Assembly: GCF_032062135.1 (NCBI RefSeq)
Contig: NC_092868.1
Span: forward strand, 48,899,163-48,963,162
DNA: 64,000 nt
Source of the DNA: Pyxicephalus adspersus
Taxonomy: Eukaryota > Chordata > Amphibia > Anura > Pyxicephalidae
Direction of reading: 5' to 3'
Both the position numbers and the translations under genes were made by a program. The notes under the pieces are model-generated. The model was not told the DNA's origin, ran no database searches, and saw nothing but the letters and a program-made list of their open reading frames with translations. Positions 25,525 to 40,200 of this stretch are shown piece by piece; the first letter of the stretch is position 1, and each line of letters starts with the position of its first letter.

Positions 25525-27389
25525 TATAAGTCTAGCTTCTGCACTCATGATGGATTGTAGAGGTGAGAGTCTATTTAATAGAATACCAGATAGGAGGATG
25601 TCACAAAAGTTGAAGTAAGAGATAAGGAGAGTGTGCACCGGATGTTTGGTTGTGGATCAAGTTTTTTTTTCTAAGCTTACAAATGAAAATGTACATATTT
25701 TATTACATCAAAGGCATTAGAAAGACATTCATTTCCAATTTGAAAGCAAGGGGAAACCATCTTCCTTTACATACCCGGAAGGGAATACCATGGTGGAAGC
25801 CGGATAGACTTTTTTAAGAATGTCAGCTCTGGGTGATAAAATCGGAATGTCTGATCCACAACGTGTGGCTGAGGTTCCACATTAACCCGAAGAATGGCAA
25901 TAGGTTTTCCGTCTGATGTCCTAAAGGAGACCTGTGCAGAATGAACACAACAAGCAGTATTACAAAGCAGTGTCCTGCACGTTATGCTGCCACTACGACC
26001 AATGTCTGGGTTCCTCAAATAACATCACAGCAATGAAAATCTCAGATGCTCATTTATGTGGAAGATTTCGCTTGGATTAGTAAAATGAGAATTTATATAG
26101 GCAGCTGCCATATTTACACAGATGGTATAAGTCAAGGTGGCTGTCAGTAATAAGACATGAAGGTAAAACCTCTATCTGGACTCTAATGTTGTCTGTGTCC
26201 CCTCCAGGTAGATATAGACCCTATTTTTTGGTGACAATTACCAAAACAGTAACTGATAGAAAATTCGAAATTTTACAGCTATATCAGATCAAACAGTAAA
26301 AGTTCCCATGGAGACACCTGTTGGTGACAAATATCCAAAATATTTCTACTCCATCCAAAACTACAAGCAGTAAAATGACTTTGGCATTAGGTACATTTTT
26401 TAAGTAATTTGCAATAAAATGCTTGTTGTTGACATACCTCAGTAGCTGAGGCTAAAATATTCACAACTGAATGAGTCAGAGCAGTGACCCCCCTCCCCCT
26501 ATAGATGACTCCATGCAAAGTTTCAAGAAGCCTATAGGTGATCTGCATCTTCAATTCTCTTGCTAACCATACATGGTCTAAATATTGAGGATTTAAATAT
26601 TTTTCAACTATGTTAAATCAGCTCACTCCAGTCTGATATTTCAGTTTTTGGTAGATGCTGGAGAATGAAACCATCTCGTACTTTCTATTATCTCTGAGTG
26701 ACTTTAATGGTGGGATCTCCAAGTTCCCAAATCTGCACACTGCTGTAACCATTATCTCACTATACATTATGCTATGGAGAATGTAACATGAATTTAAACC
26801 AATGAGTAGATTTCCACTGCACACCATATCATAATAGAATCTGAAGGTGAGGGTGCTAACTGGCATCGTCTAAAGCATAAGAAATATATACCATCACCCA
26901 AGCCCAAGATCTGGTTGTAAAGTTCAAAGTTGATTAAGAGCTCTTAACATAATGCAAAGTTTCTGTAAAGCCTTCCCCTTCACATATACTGAAATGTTGA
27001 ACTAGGCTAAAATTTCCTCATAAACATTCAGACTTTACAACAAGATCCTGTGGTGTGCTGCTGACATGCCTAGAAGGAGATGGGTGGGAATGAGAACATA
27101 CAAAGTTAAGCAGGGGCGGGAACACCTAAAACTCCCAGGGAAACAGGGACATGGTCAGGTTTTATGGTAGGAAGATCCAAGACTTTAAAAAAACAAAAAA
27201 ACGGGGTAACTAATCCTACAAGGGTCAACCTACAACTACAATATCACCCGTAGATGGACTGACCCTTTAAGAATAGATTTAGATTGAATAATCTTTAAGC
27301 AGAAAGGTAAAAAGGAAATAAAATATGTTCCATATGTTTTGACAGTTTTTGTAACACCACGTATGTTAAACAAACAGAAAAGAACAGAT

Positions 27390-27429
<40 letters not shown>

Positions 27430-29665
27430 GATATGTTTACCTTAATGATTTTGGAAGACATGGTATTGGGCTTGTACTGTGATAGTCCACCAGTGTCCTT
27501 GTGAGAAATGAAATTGCCTGGACTTTGCATCTAAAAATAAAAGAGTTTCCCAAAGTACATAATACATGCAATATATACAATGAGCATTATCTTACTTTTA
27601 CCACTCACTGATCACCTTACACCCATACTTGGCTAAACACATTTGTTCAAACAGAACTAAAATTTAGGATCAGGCAGGTGATAGCTGTCCTAATCGGTCT
27701 TCCATCTTTGGGTATCACTTTTGATTGACCCTCCCATTGACTAAATTCAGAGATTCAGAATTGAGTTGTAGGGAAAGTGTATAAGCACATTTGGGCCATG
27801 TTACAAATAATCTGTCTTCTTTTTGCTTTGCTTCTATACACCGTTTGTGTCCATTTATCACCCTGAATACTATAAGGATTTGTCTTGTTCTTGTTGGGTT
27901 TAGTGCGACTTTAAAGAAATACTGAGCAGCACGTATAATCTCACCCACCTGCAGCATAGTGGTATGGTCCAAGGAGAAGGTCTGGTATCTGAACGGAACA
28001 TGGACCGCCTCTTTGGGTCGTAGGTAGAGTTGTGGTAAAGCACCTTCCTGATTGACGTGAAACATATTCTCCTCTATGGGTGTTGTTGTGTTTGTCAGTT
28101 CTTTAAAATGTCTCCACTCCTGTGTATCCACAACCACCCTGAGAGAAACACAAACTGATCACTGCATGCCATTTCCGGAGGTGACAAAAAAAGGCAGCCT
28201 CAAGTGAACCTGTCACTGTGTATGACAAGACAAGAAGGAACGAAACCATGGCAAGGAAAATAAAATGAAGCCAATGACCTATTAGGGATAAATTACAAAT
28301 TTACTAGGATCCCAAGCTTTTATGTACCCTCCAACATGTTAAAATTATTACATAGGATATCCAGCTGCATTTAGTGTTTTCCTCCCCAGCTGAACTGTCT
28401 CTTTTACATACTTGATTCCCCTTCTTTAAATCATAGAAGCTCAGCATCAAAGTTTAGCTTTAGTGTAGATGACAGGTCCTCTTTAAGCAAAGACACACTT
28501 GGTTCATAAAACCAGGAAACGTCAGCGTATTCTCATCAACTTCCAGACTGGAATAGTCTTACCTGAGGTCTGCTTGATCAATCTCAATAGATACGGTGTA
28601 GTGCACATTGTACGGGTTCTTCAGCTGAAACTCAAAGAATTCGGCGGTGCCCAGAGTGGCGTAGACGGTGTAATTTGAGGTGATGGCCTGATTCAGCATA
28701 CTGGATATACACTCTGCCTTGGTGCGTTCTCTGTATGCTTCAATGATCTGCAAATCTCTGGTGTGCTGAGTGCGCTCCTCGTGTGGAGACTGGAAAGGAA
28801 AGAACAAACAGCTCAATAGACAGTCCGGTATAAAACATCTGAAGAGCGTCGACTTACTGAACTAAGAACATAACAAGACCACCCGGCCCAAAATCAATGT
28901 GTAGGTTTTGGGGGGCTTCTGTGATCTTCCAGTAGTCTATGCGCCTGCCCTTACCAGCAGGTTGTAATGTGATTCTATCAAAGCTGGAATCCCAAATTAT
29001 TTCCTCTTCTTGTTCCTCGGTTAGTGGGTAATGAAACCCAAGAAGTGCACCTGTCAGAATAAAGAGAAACTCCATCCATGCAGCTTGTAATTCAAACATG
29101 TATGGCATAGGCAGCAAAGAGACCTCACTTTTCTTTTTTAACACTGAACTAAAGTTCCAAAAATGTTGGATCAGGCGGATCATTTATGCAGAAAGGGACA
29201 GGGGATGTCCCCACTGCAATAATCTTTCTTTCCTGCCTAATTGTTCCATGCTCAGTTTTGATTTCCAGGATATCTGGCAATCATGGCTTCCCCTGTGCTC
29301 CAGCATTTCCAGCCAATCAAAATGGACGAAGATCGCAAGGAGGTAGAGAAGAAGGAAGAAAATGATAACACCCTGCCAAGGGAACAGGTGAGTATAGTAG
29401 GGCCTAGTTCTGCTTTAAAGATAAGCAACATAGCTTGGTCACCTCCCAGCCTCCTCGACTACTGATTGGCCCATGAAAAAGCATCCCAAACTCTGCTCCA
29501 ATTGTCTGAAAACATTTTTACTTTAATCACAATTTTTACTATAACCCTTTTTTTAATAAGCAAAAAATGCATTTTTTTGTTTTAAATAAATATTAAGGTA
29601 AGGCTCCTCCTCTTCTTTCTTTTCCACTGCAGCAGCAAAAACTGAATGGGTAGCCCAGAGCTTCC

Positions 29666-29697
<32 letters not shown>

Positions 29698-30958
29698 GTC
29701 ATGTATTCCAGGAGGCCTCAGGCAGCTTCTTCTGCATATGCCCGTTCTTGTGCATGCACAGAAGGGGCTTTTCCCCACAATGTAAAAAAAAAAAGTTCTG
29801 ATCTCATGCTTTTGCAGTGAGATTTGCCCTTTTCTTTTATTTTGATTTTTCAGTATGTCATTTGATCTCACGCCTGTGCAATGCAAGATCAGGTGATGTA
29901 AGCAGAAATTGGAAGATGAAGGAAGAAAATGGCGGTGCCCGTTGGTTCCTTTGTGCTGGGATGAAGAAAAAATCCAAGATGGCTCGGGACCAAATCAAAT
30001 TACAGTACATCAGTGAAAGTAAGAAAACTGGTACTAGTGCTAACAGACTGATTTTTTATATCTTTAATATATTATAGAGAGTTAATATATTATATTATTA
30101 TAGAGATTATAAATCTAGGCAAACATTATAAATGCAACCCTAAAGCTTTTAAAAAACATTAAAAACTCCAAATTTTGTACTTTAGCGGAAATGGCTGTAT
30201 TTTTTTCCTAATTTTGGATATATTGAAGACATCTTAAAATCACTGACGAGTTTTTATTGCCAGAATAGTCTGATGGCCAAATGTATGGAGTAAATCACCA
30301 TTTTAAAGCAGCACAGGAAAGTGAACTATAAAAGGAGAATTGGATTAATGATGTCATAGTACAGCCAGCCTGCTCTATCCATCAAATAAAACACTTAAAT
30401 ATATTAATAAAATCAATAAATACAAATATATATTTTAGTGATGTGATAATGTAATAATATATTTTATTGACATACCAGTCTGGCTCCTCTGTAACCTCTT
30501 CTTTTTTTTTACTTTATAGGTTAATATTGCTGTCTGCATCTCTATTAAGAAGCTTTGCTTCACTTCCTGTGCTGAAGCCATGTCACCAGAATGGGGTGTA
30601 AGGGTTACTTTCCAAAATAACCCCCTGCACACCCCTATACACCCTTACATATTTCCAGGCAATGTTTGCATAAAAGAAGCAATTATTGGTTTGCATATAT
30701 TTAAATGCATGATCAAGATCGTCAAATGTGTCATCAAAGTCATCCTTGTTTGTGTACCAAACGCCTGTTCATACTCTAATGGACATACTGGGCCTGGTTT
30801 ATGAAAGCTCTCCAAGACTGGAGAAGTTAGATAACTACAGGAGATCCTGGGCTATACAGCAAACCTGGAATGCATCTGATTCAGGACAGAAAACCATTGC
30901 AGATTTGCAAGAAAACCAAGAATGTTTAATCTAGAGAGATATTTGATACATTATAAAG

Positions 30959-30999
<41 letters not shown>

Positions 31000-33900
31000 T
31001 TTCTGTCCACATTCCTCCGAAAATTAGAAATTTTCCATATTAGTTCAATCAGTTACAGATTAAAGATTTGCCCAGAAGTAAAGCTTTTCTTTGCTCTAGA
31101 TCTTCTTAAATGCTGTGAGTTGCCTAATATATTTCTCAGGCTATGCACTGCTCCTAATCAGGACTTTGCTGGCAGTTACATTTAATTCTCAATATCCATT
31201 AACAGATCTGTCCAGACAGCTCAGGAATGTGTTATGATTAATACATAAGAAATGACCTGATCATTTTTACAAACCCTTGTAATTTACTCACATGGAAAAT
31301 TGCTTTTTTTTCACAGTAAAGGAGCGACAGATGGGTGGCTCGCCAACGTAAAGGTATTTTATTCCTTTAGATGATGAAATTGCAATATTTCAACAAGAAA
31401 CCTAATCCCAGCACGTTTTATGTTTTGGAGATTATATAGAAGTTCTGGTTATATAACTAGTTTGTAGAATAATGTGGCAAGGCATTGTTGGCAGGGAATG
31501 GTCGCAGCAGTTATTTAGGACTAGTTCAGATTGGTGGCGAGATTACGGTGCGGTTAACACTTCCTCGTGCTCAGAACCCATGTCAGTAGTTGAGTAGTCA
31601 GTGTCTCACCCATGGAGTTACAGGTTCAGTTCTGCATATCGTTAAATATTGAAATACTGGTCCATTAAGAACCAAGGCAGCAGATAAGGTGGCTATGCAC
31701 CTGGTAAGGTGCAAACCGTTGGGAGCCCGTTGGTGAAGCATTTTCCCACCTCCTGGCTAAGCTTCTTTTCTAAAAAGAGCCAAGATTTTTCCATTGTTTC
31801 TAAGAGCCCCCCTTTACAAGGACAAAGCTGGACTGGACAATGAGGTATGACCAAAAGCTAAATGGAAGCCACAGGATGAAGGTAAGTATACACCTGGGAA
31901 GGGAGACCAGCTCTATGCAGCCTTGGTTAGATAGCCTCGGGTAAGGGAAGGCAGATGAACAAGTATTGAGCTGGGGTGGGACAGAGGAAATTACACTTTA
32001 CAGGTTTATTCTGCTCAAAACTCGAGAGACTCCAGAGTTGAGACCCTGGTCCTGGTTTATTAAAGCTCTCCAAGGCTGGAGAAAATACACTTTCATCAGT
32101 GACCTTGGGTGATCCAGCAAACCTGGAATTGATTTCTTCAAAGTCATTTTCTGGCAAATATTTTTAATCCTGCACCAGATCCATTCCAGTTTCACTGAAG
32201 AAAATGTATTCTCCCCAGCCTTGGAGAGCTTTAATAAACCAGGCCCCTTGTGTTCTTGTCATTGCTCCTCTCCTACCACAGGAGGTCCGTGACCGAGTGT
32301 TTTTCTTACCAATAAGAATGGTTTCCGGTTGAGGAGGTTCTCTTGTGACTCAAGCTTTCTGACCGCCATCATTCTTTCCATCTTGCGCCTGTGAGCGGCA
32401 TCAGTCTCACTGTTTGGCTGCTGGTAAGCCATGCTAGCCTCCTTCATCCGGCTGTACAACATGGCTGCCAATTCGCTGTCTAAGTCGGCCAGCTTCTGAG
32501 CCTGGGAAACATTTTTCTTGGCTGAAGGCACATAAAAGAGGATTTCAGTAAAAATGATCACTGCGCTCAGTCACACAATGGCTCGCCATTAGACATAATT
32601 GAGCCTGAAGAGACTTATCAAATGTGTGGTAATAAGCGTAGCCTTGGTACAAGGTAAGCCATTTTGTGTGTGACTGGCCTGTGCAATAAGCGTAATTAAG
32701 CTCGATTGTCCGGCCTTGTTGTGGTATGAACCCCTTTGAACAAAGCGGATTTTCTTTTTGCCAAGAACATGTACAGCTCTTATTGTCCGCTAAAATTTGG
32801 ATCGCTTTATCATTTGTCAGTCAAATAAATAACTGTTGTGCAGATTAAAACATATAGCAGGTTTAGTAAATTGGAATCTATGGTGAAAATGGGATTTGTT
32901 TTGTTTAATTTAATATATTTAAATGATGTGTTTTTTGTTACACCTGTCAATAGGATCAATTAAATGTTAATCTGCATCCACCAGTGGTCACCAGCAGCTG
33001 CCAAGCTTTAACAGAAAGGCATCTGTTTGCACAGTTTCTATCCACTTTACAAGTCTCCAACCTCTCGTCTGCACAATGAAGCACAAAAGACTGCGATTGC
33101 TGTAGTCATCAGACGAAGTGGTACTGAATTGTGAAGGTAAAGTGGGACTTATTCTCGCAGAACAATGCATAGATTGAGCTGTCTGGTCCATAAAGGTCCC
33201 CATGTACGGGTGGGCAGCCAGACAGGGGCAGGATTTGTATTATTGTTCAGTATATACAACTAACTGGTTGGATACAGGACTGTATCGTCTGATAATATAC
33301 AGAGTTCCAGAGGATACAACCACATACATGTCCAAAAATGCTGAGCTTTTTAAATCTCATGTTTTGGTTAAAAAAAAATCTCTATCAACTGCCTTTTACA
33401 CTGTTGAAATTGCCCCAGACCATTTATTTCAACCAGTCTTCCTATAGCATTATATGTGTATTGACTGTGTATGACTGCTGCTGGGTGCCGCCATCTTGGA
33501 TGTAATGTCAGCAACCCCAACAGGCTCAGAGCTGTCCCTTAAAGTGACAGACACTGCATCGTGTTCCCCTTCATTTCTTCTTTGGAAGGTACATAAATTT
33601 ATGTTGGGAGCCAAATAAAGGGGCAAGTCACACTCTACCATAAGAGCAGAGGGCTATGATGTACAAGAAAGGAGGGAGCTGTGGAACTGACTAATTAATT
33701 TTTAAAGGCAAATTACAAGCAAATAAAACAAAATATGGAATGGTAAAAGCGCAGTGAGCATTTAAAATACTGGAATTTTTTATGATTTTACCTGCACTAT
33801 TTTAATGACCAGGTCACCTAAAAGCTTTGTGAATTTGTTGATGATTAGCCTAGCGGGAGAATTTATTATTATTATTAATATACAGTATTTATATAGCGCC

Positions 33901-36900
33901 ATCATATTATATATTTATTATATATTATATTATTATATCATATTATATTGTACGCAGCGCTGTACAAAGTTCATAGTCGTGTCACTAACTGTCCCTCAAA
34001 GGAGCTCACAATCTAATGTCCCTACCATAGTCATATGTGGGTAATGTACTCTAAGGTCAATTTTTAGGGGGAAGCCAATTAACTTAATTGCATGTTTTTG
34101 GGATGTGGGAGGAAACCGGAGTACCCGGAGGAAACCCACGCAGACACGGGGAGAACCTGCAAACTCCATGCAGATAGTGTCCTGGGTGGGATTCGAACCC
34201 ATGAATGATTCACTTAAGCTGCATACACACGTGCAATTATTGTCATTGGAAAGGATCTTTCACGATCCTTTCCAACGACTAAGTACTGCATGATGCATGA
34301 ACAAGTACTGTACAATACAGCACCGTTCTGCTCTATGGAGAGGGGAGGGGGAAAACAATGGAGTGGCACCCAGCTGTGCGCTCTCCCCCTTCCCTTACAT
34401 TAGGATTGTTTGTCGTACATCGTCCGTGGATCCGCCAGGACCGTCATTCGGACGATGGACGACAGGCGCTGTACACACGCCAGATTCTCATCCGATATCG
34501 GCCCTTAGCTGATTATCGGGCGAAAACTATTGGACGTGTGTACGTAGCTTTAATCTTGCTATACAAGACCCCTGACCCCACTTTTCCCCACTTCAGTTAA
34601 AGCAAAATGGCCTGGTCAAGGACCCAGCCCAACCTGTGATTAAATCCTAAAGGAGCAGCAGCAGTTTTTGCTTTCACCCCTCCTGTCAGCAAACTCTCTA
34701 GAACCCATTTATAATAGGGTGGATATAGCTTTTTGCTTTTTGTACTGGACATTGTGGTATAACTGCACCCTAGGAGTATAAAGCCTGTCCCATGGAGTCA
34801 CCTTAATGTAAGGGTCTGAGAAAGGACCCACAGTGCACAGGGGACAAAGGCATCCAACATTCCTGAAAGTATTAAATGCCAAAAGTGACTAATGGAATCT
34901 GCAGGACTGGATTGGAGGGACAGTACAGGGCACAGGTCAGAAGAAGTGATTATAATACATTTCCTCTTGCATGAACCCTTAGACACCAGTCATTGTTTAT
35001 AAGACTGACGGAGTCTCTTGATCTGTGTATCTAGTTATCCTGAAATTGTTTTGCAGTGGCAGCGAATGCCAGCTTATTCTCTGAAGAGAAAGCCCAAATT
35101 CATATGACATGACTGGTTTTGTAGGAAATAAATGTTAAATTATACGTCTCTTTCAATTAAAAAAAATATGATATGAAGGTATATTACAATGAAGACAATT
35201 GTGATTGGATTAGAGACATTGAAAATAGCTAAATACTCACTGCTCAAGGATCGACTTGAAAACAGGCTGCCTCCTTGAAAGCCACTTCTCCCATCATGAG
35301 AGGTGACGATGCGAGACCTTGATGCAGGAAGAGATTCGGATCTCTTTAATCTCTGGTCTGAAAGATGACCTGTAATATGAAAGCATTATTTTGCATAAAT
35401 CCCATCTTCACAATTTACATTTCTCTCCTTATTGTCTGAACACTTTGATCATTATTTGGAACTTCAGTACCAGGCAGACTGTTTTTAGTTTTTAAGTAAA
35501 CCTAATATAAATGCTGAGGGTGGAAAGAATGGCAAAGGATAGATCCAAGGCTGCTGAGAAAAGTACCAAAGGGATCTTAGTGCTTTATTTGCCTAAAATG
35601 CATCTAATGCTAAAGTAAGGGTTTCAAAATTGTCAGGCTTCATATGATGTCCCAACTGGCGAGATAAACCCTCTATATTTGTCACCTATAACATCAGATA
35701 ATATCAAGCATAGACCAAAATGTCAGTTGTCACCAGAACAGGAATAAAAGTCTTTGGCTCTTATTTATTCAAGCTCCCCAAGGCTGGGGAGGACACACTT
35801 TCTTCAGTAAAGCTGGGTGATCCAGCAAACCTGGAATGGATCTGGTCCAGAATTGAAAACATTTGTTAACAAATAGCAAACTCCATTTCAGATTTGCTGG
35901 ATCCCCCATCTTCACTGATGAAAGTGTATCTTCTCCAGCCTTGGAGAACCTTAGTAAATCAGGCACTTTAAATGGGGTAACTTCTTATGAGATGATTTGC
36001 TTTACTTTTCCCATTGAATCATTCTCTTAGTTCCTTTTGTGTCTCCAAGATATCAAGTGAAGGTGCCAGTCAAGGTACAAGTCAAGTGAAAATGAAATAC
36101 CCCCTCCCTGCCCCAATAAATAAAATGCGTACAGGTTTGACCTATTAAAAAAAACAAAAGGGTCTGACTTTTCAAGAAGGTCTACTGTAACATGGCTGTA
36201 GTAGGATGAAAATAAAATGTCACTGATGCTCCTTCAACAGGTAGCAAAGCCCAGATCATGAGGACCTGGAAAGCATAAAAACATGAGCTGGCAGTGCTTT
36301 TTTATCTCTATCATATAGCAGGTACACTTTAAATAGATCAGGGTGAGAGGTGGCATATTGCCAGGTATAAAATCCATGTATTTAAAGTTACACGTTTCTG
36401 CAGAAGCCTCCAGATGCCAGCGATCATGACTAAATTTAGGGTTGTCCTGGCACAAAAGGCTTTGATACTTCAGGTAGTGTTGGAGTTTAATAGTTTGCCC
36501 TTCCCTTCACATTACTAATTGACCATCATTATTTTGGGTACCCTCCATGGATATCAATAATGCACAGGAGACATGAAGGAATGGGAGAAGCTTGGGCAGC
36601 CTTGCCTGTCCGAAATGGGCATAATAGTATGGTATGGAAGGCTGGTACAGATATGCCCAGGCACCTCTAGGTATCTGCAGCAGTTCTTCGCCCACTAACA
36701 GAATATATCTGACTATAAGACTTGTGCTCCTGGAGGGGATATGGCTGATATTTACACAAAGTCCTCCATTACCTTCCCACTTACATCTCTGACATGGTTA
36801 AAAAATACTCCCCTTGCCGCTCTCTCCGCTCCACCAATGACCTACTAATGACTTCCTCACTCATAACCTCATCACACGCACGAATACAAGACTTTTCTAG

Positions 36901-37226
36901 AGCTGCTCCAACTCTCTAGAATGGTCTTCCTCATCCTATTCGGCTTGCTCCTACTTTCTGCTCATTTAAAAGAGCACTCAAAACCCATTTTTTCAAACTT
37001 GCCTACCCAGCTTCTTCTGTCATTTGAAACCATCACTACTTCCCACCACTACATATCTCTCATATCTCATATACCTATTGTGTGTGAAATTCCCCCACCT
37101 ACTAGATTGTAAGCTCTTCGGGGCAGGGTCCTCTCCTCCTGTATCACTGTCTGTATTAGTCTGTCATTTGCAATCCCTATTTAATGTACAGCGCTGCGTA
37201 ATATGTTGGCGCTATATAAATCCTGT

Positions 37227-37261
<35 letters not shown>

Positions 37262-40200
37262 TACCTTTTAACAGTAATGACATAATAACCTTACACGAAG
37301 GACCGCTTTACACCGGCCGGTGAGGTTATTTCCACTAAACTGTTCACAGTCATATTTATATCTACATTTCTTGAATATAAAAAAGAAACACTGACATATA
37401 TCATTAAAATGGATTTTAAACAGCCTCCCACCACCCACTGAAACTGCACAAACACTCTCTATAAAGTCGATTCATGTTATATTTCTAAACTGCCTTGTGT
37501 TTATTACATAACCTTGCCTCTTACTAATACATCAAAATGACCTGCTTTGCTAATAAAAATCAAAAAGAATAAAATATTCTAGCTATATAGCATACAACAA
37601 CTAGCTAGCGTTCATCTTTTTTTTTTGCTTTGATGTATAGGGCAGCCTCCAGTGGCTACAGACGAGGCAGCTGTAAAAGCTTGACAACTTCAAAGAATGT
37701 AAAAACCATGTTGTCAAAATTCTATCCGAGCATCCAGCCTCTGAAAGGGATGCATTTAGCTTTATGTACAAGAGAGATGTTTTATGGATGTCGACGATTC
37801 AATCCATTACTTCTTGTATGCAATAATTTTATTCCGTTTTACTGGGGAAACTCACAGAGGGGAAAAGAAAATAGAGAAGTGAAAGAGTCCGGATAAAGGA
37901 AGAGCTGTGCGAAAATGCTTCTTGATGTTCTCTCTCTTCAAACTTTAATCCCATTGTGTTGGAGGACGAAGCTGCGAGGCATATTTTGTACCAAATGGGA
38001 TTTTTTTTTTTCCTAGCTAGTTCTCCCATCTTGTCATTTTACAATTTTAACTTTTATAGGTTAATAGGAAAGAGTTCCTGCTTTGGATTACATAAAAGGC
38101 AACTCCACTTAGAGAATAAAAACTGGCATAGGGCAATATTTCTCTCCTTCCCCTCTCTATCAAATAGGTAAAAAGTAGCGGGGACATGAAAGGCAAAAAT
38201 TTTTGACTCATTACTGCCCCGTCAACAGCTTGTGTACAGTTAATGGCCTGTACACTTGGACTGTTAGGTTAGGAGATGGAAGCTGTAAGCTTGCTGGGCA
38301 GGTGACAATAACAAGTCATAGGTGGTTTCATCTAAGGGTTCACTTAATCAAAATTATTTGATGAAAAAGGTGGTGGTGGGGCCATATGGAAGGTAAGAGG
38401 AACTACCATTACCTATGTTCCCCACGACCTATTGGATGAAAAAGGTGGTGTTGGGGTCATATGGAAGTTAAGAGAAACAAATCCTTCATATGTCTCCCAA
38501 TATCTTGTTTTATTTATTGGATAATTCCATCTTTTTTTTCAATTGAGCATCTAAAGGAGTGGATGGCTGGGATGGAGGGCTTAGATGCTAATTTTTGACA
38601 AGGACTGAACATTGTGGCCACGGTCGTGCAGAACAGGGCTGCCAAGCTGTAATATTACATTCACCCTCTAATCCACTGCTTTTCAACCTTTTTAACATTG
38701 GGAACTCTTGAAATAACTTTCAGGTCTTCAGGGAACCCCTGCTATAATTACTAAATCCACATCTCACAGTACATTAGCGTTATGGTCAGTGGGCAGAATG
38801 CCTCTAACTTGCTAGCCAGTAGGAAGAAAGCCATTCTTACAGCCAAAAATATAATTGGTATATGTTAACTGACCTGACAGTCACATACTGTTCATTGCTC
38901 AAGGAACCCCCACAACCTCTGGAGGATCTGCAGGTAAGTAACCCAGATCTAATCAAATATAAATTAGTATTTATGGCTCAAAGCCATAAGGTGAACCCTT
39001 ACTCTACCTATGTAGGGCAAAGCAGCAGGTTTTTATGATACTCTAAAAGGTTCGCTGCAGCAGCACTACTTTTCAAAGTCAATTATTCTCTCATATATTC
39101 ATACCTTTATGAAGGGGTATCTTGTACCTCCAACAACGTGTTGACCATTATTGTGTAATATAGAATGATCTATTGCACTTACCATCCAATCAATTGGTTT
39201 TTTGTTAGTGTTCTAATTCAGCTACAACTCCTCAACCACGGTCCCTAATGGATAGAGGGTAACCTTAATTTAGGAGCAGCCTTACTGCTAAGTTGGCAAT
39301 TGGAGAAGACCACTGATACTCATGCCATGGTTTACCCTCAAGAATCCTTCCTTAAGGTTTTTTTTCAAGTCAACATAAAAAAAGCACTGAGGAAGCGGCC
39401 ACTCTGAACCCCTGAAATGTGTTTGCTTTTCCCCAAAACTCTATTGAGGCAAACTTTGTGTCACTTAGCTCTTACTTTTATGTAAGTGCGATATTGCTAA
39501 ACTTATAGGTCTGCATATCATTGGGACCTGAGAAATCCGCCCCCACTCCTGAGCAATCTTTTCTGAATACCATAAAGTAGGTGTGTATAGTAGGACGTAG
39601 TAAAATGAACAACTGTGACAAAACAGTTCATTATTCTAACTGATTAAAATAAATGCTTCACAGCAACTATGTCACAGACAGAAATTGCTAGAACGGTGGA
39701 CTAGTTCTTCACCCACTCTGCTCATGTTACCCACGCAAGGCTATGCTCAGGAATGCAAGCGATCCTTGGCAAATATCCTGACGTTTTTTTATTTTTTGCA
39801 GACTGAATTAACAATCTGCTTGTATGATTTGCTAGTCTGCAGTTCTCTGCATTAACATTTGCATACCTCAACAGATTTTTTGTGTTTCGTTTTACATTAT
39901 TTATAGAAGGCACCAAATGTAATAAAGTAGCGTGAAACTTTACAGAGAGTGCACATTAATTACATTTCTTTTTTTTTTTTTAATTTAATTCAAAATTAAA
40001 GGCACATTCTGCTTTAAAGGGAACCCATCATGGTTATTGTGGCTGATGGAATGTTATATTCAATTCTTTAATAAACATATCTTTTGTATCATTTTTTTTT
40101 AGTTCATAATGTTTTATAGTAACAAAAACCCATTTATTACAAGCTGTTCCTATGACACTTGGCTGAGCATGCTGGACGTCTGATAAGAAATATTGCTCCA

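Larger units (their letters stand above)
24494..25774 (-). other. Intron 24
   Basis: 1.3 kb, largely occupied by a repeat near 24700-24960 and an L2-like LINE fragment at 24965-25640. Confidence 0.75.
28790..32309 (-). other. Intron 20
   Basis: 3.5 kb. It holds an exon-like open segment (28858-29052), MITEs (29136-29418 and related sequence near 29800-30015), a (CATA)n run, (AT)n at 30959-30996 and two foldback copies (30789-30945, 32046-32247). Confidence 0.8.
32522..35240 (-). other. Intron 19
   Basis: 2.7 kb. It contains a V-SINE (33866-34205) abutting a MITE (34214-34553). The rest shows nothing recognised. Confidence 0.8.

Noticed and set aside
27715..27948. Extension of the exon 22 frame into the intron
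   Set aside because: A clean donor (CAG|GTGGGT at 27949) and the phase of exon 23 show that the frame beyond is intronic read-through.
34180..34205. tRNA-like B-box GGTTCGAATCCC
   Set aside because: No matching A-box, acceptor stem or anticodon arm; it is the head of a V-SINE remnant.
39108..39150. CTTTATGAAGGGGTA...TACCTCCAACAACGTGTTG, hammerhead-resembling
   Set aside because: Core and GAAA are both degraded and stem I is absent; it may be a relic but cannot be supported.
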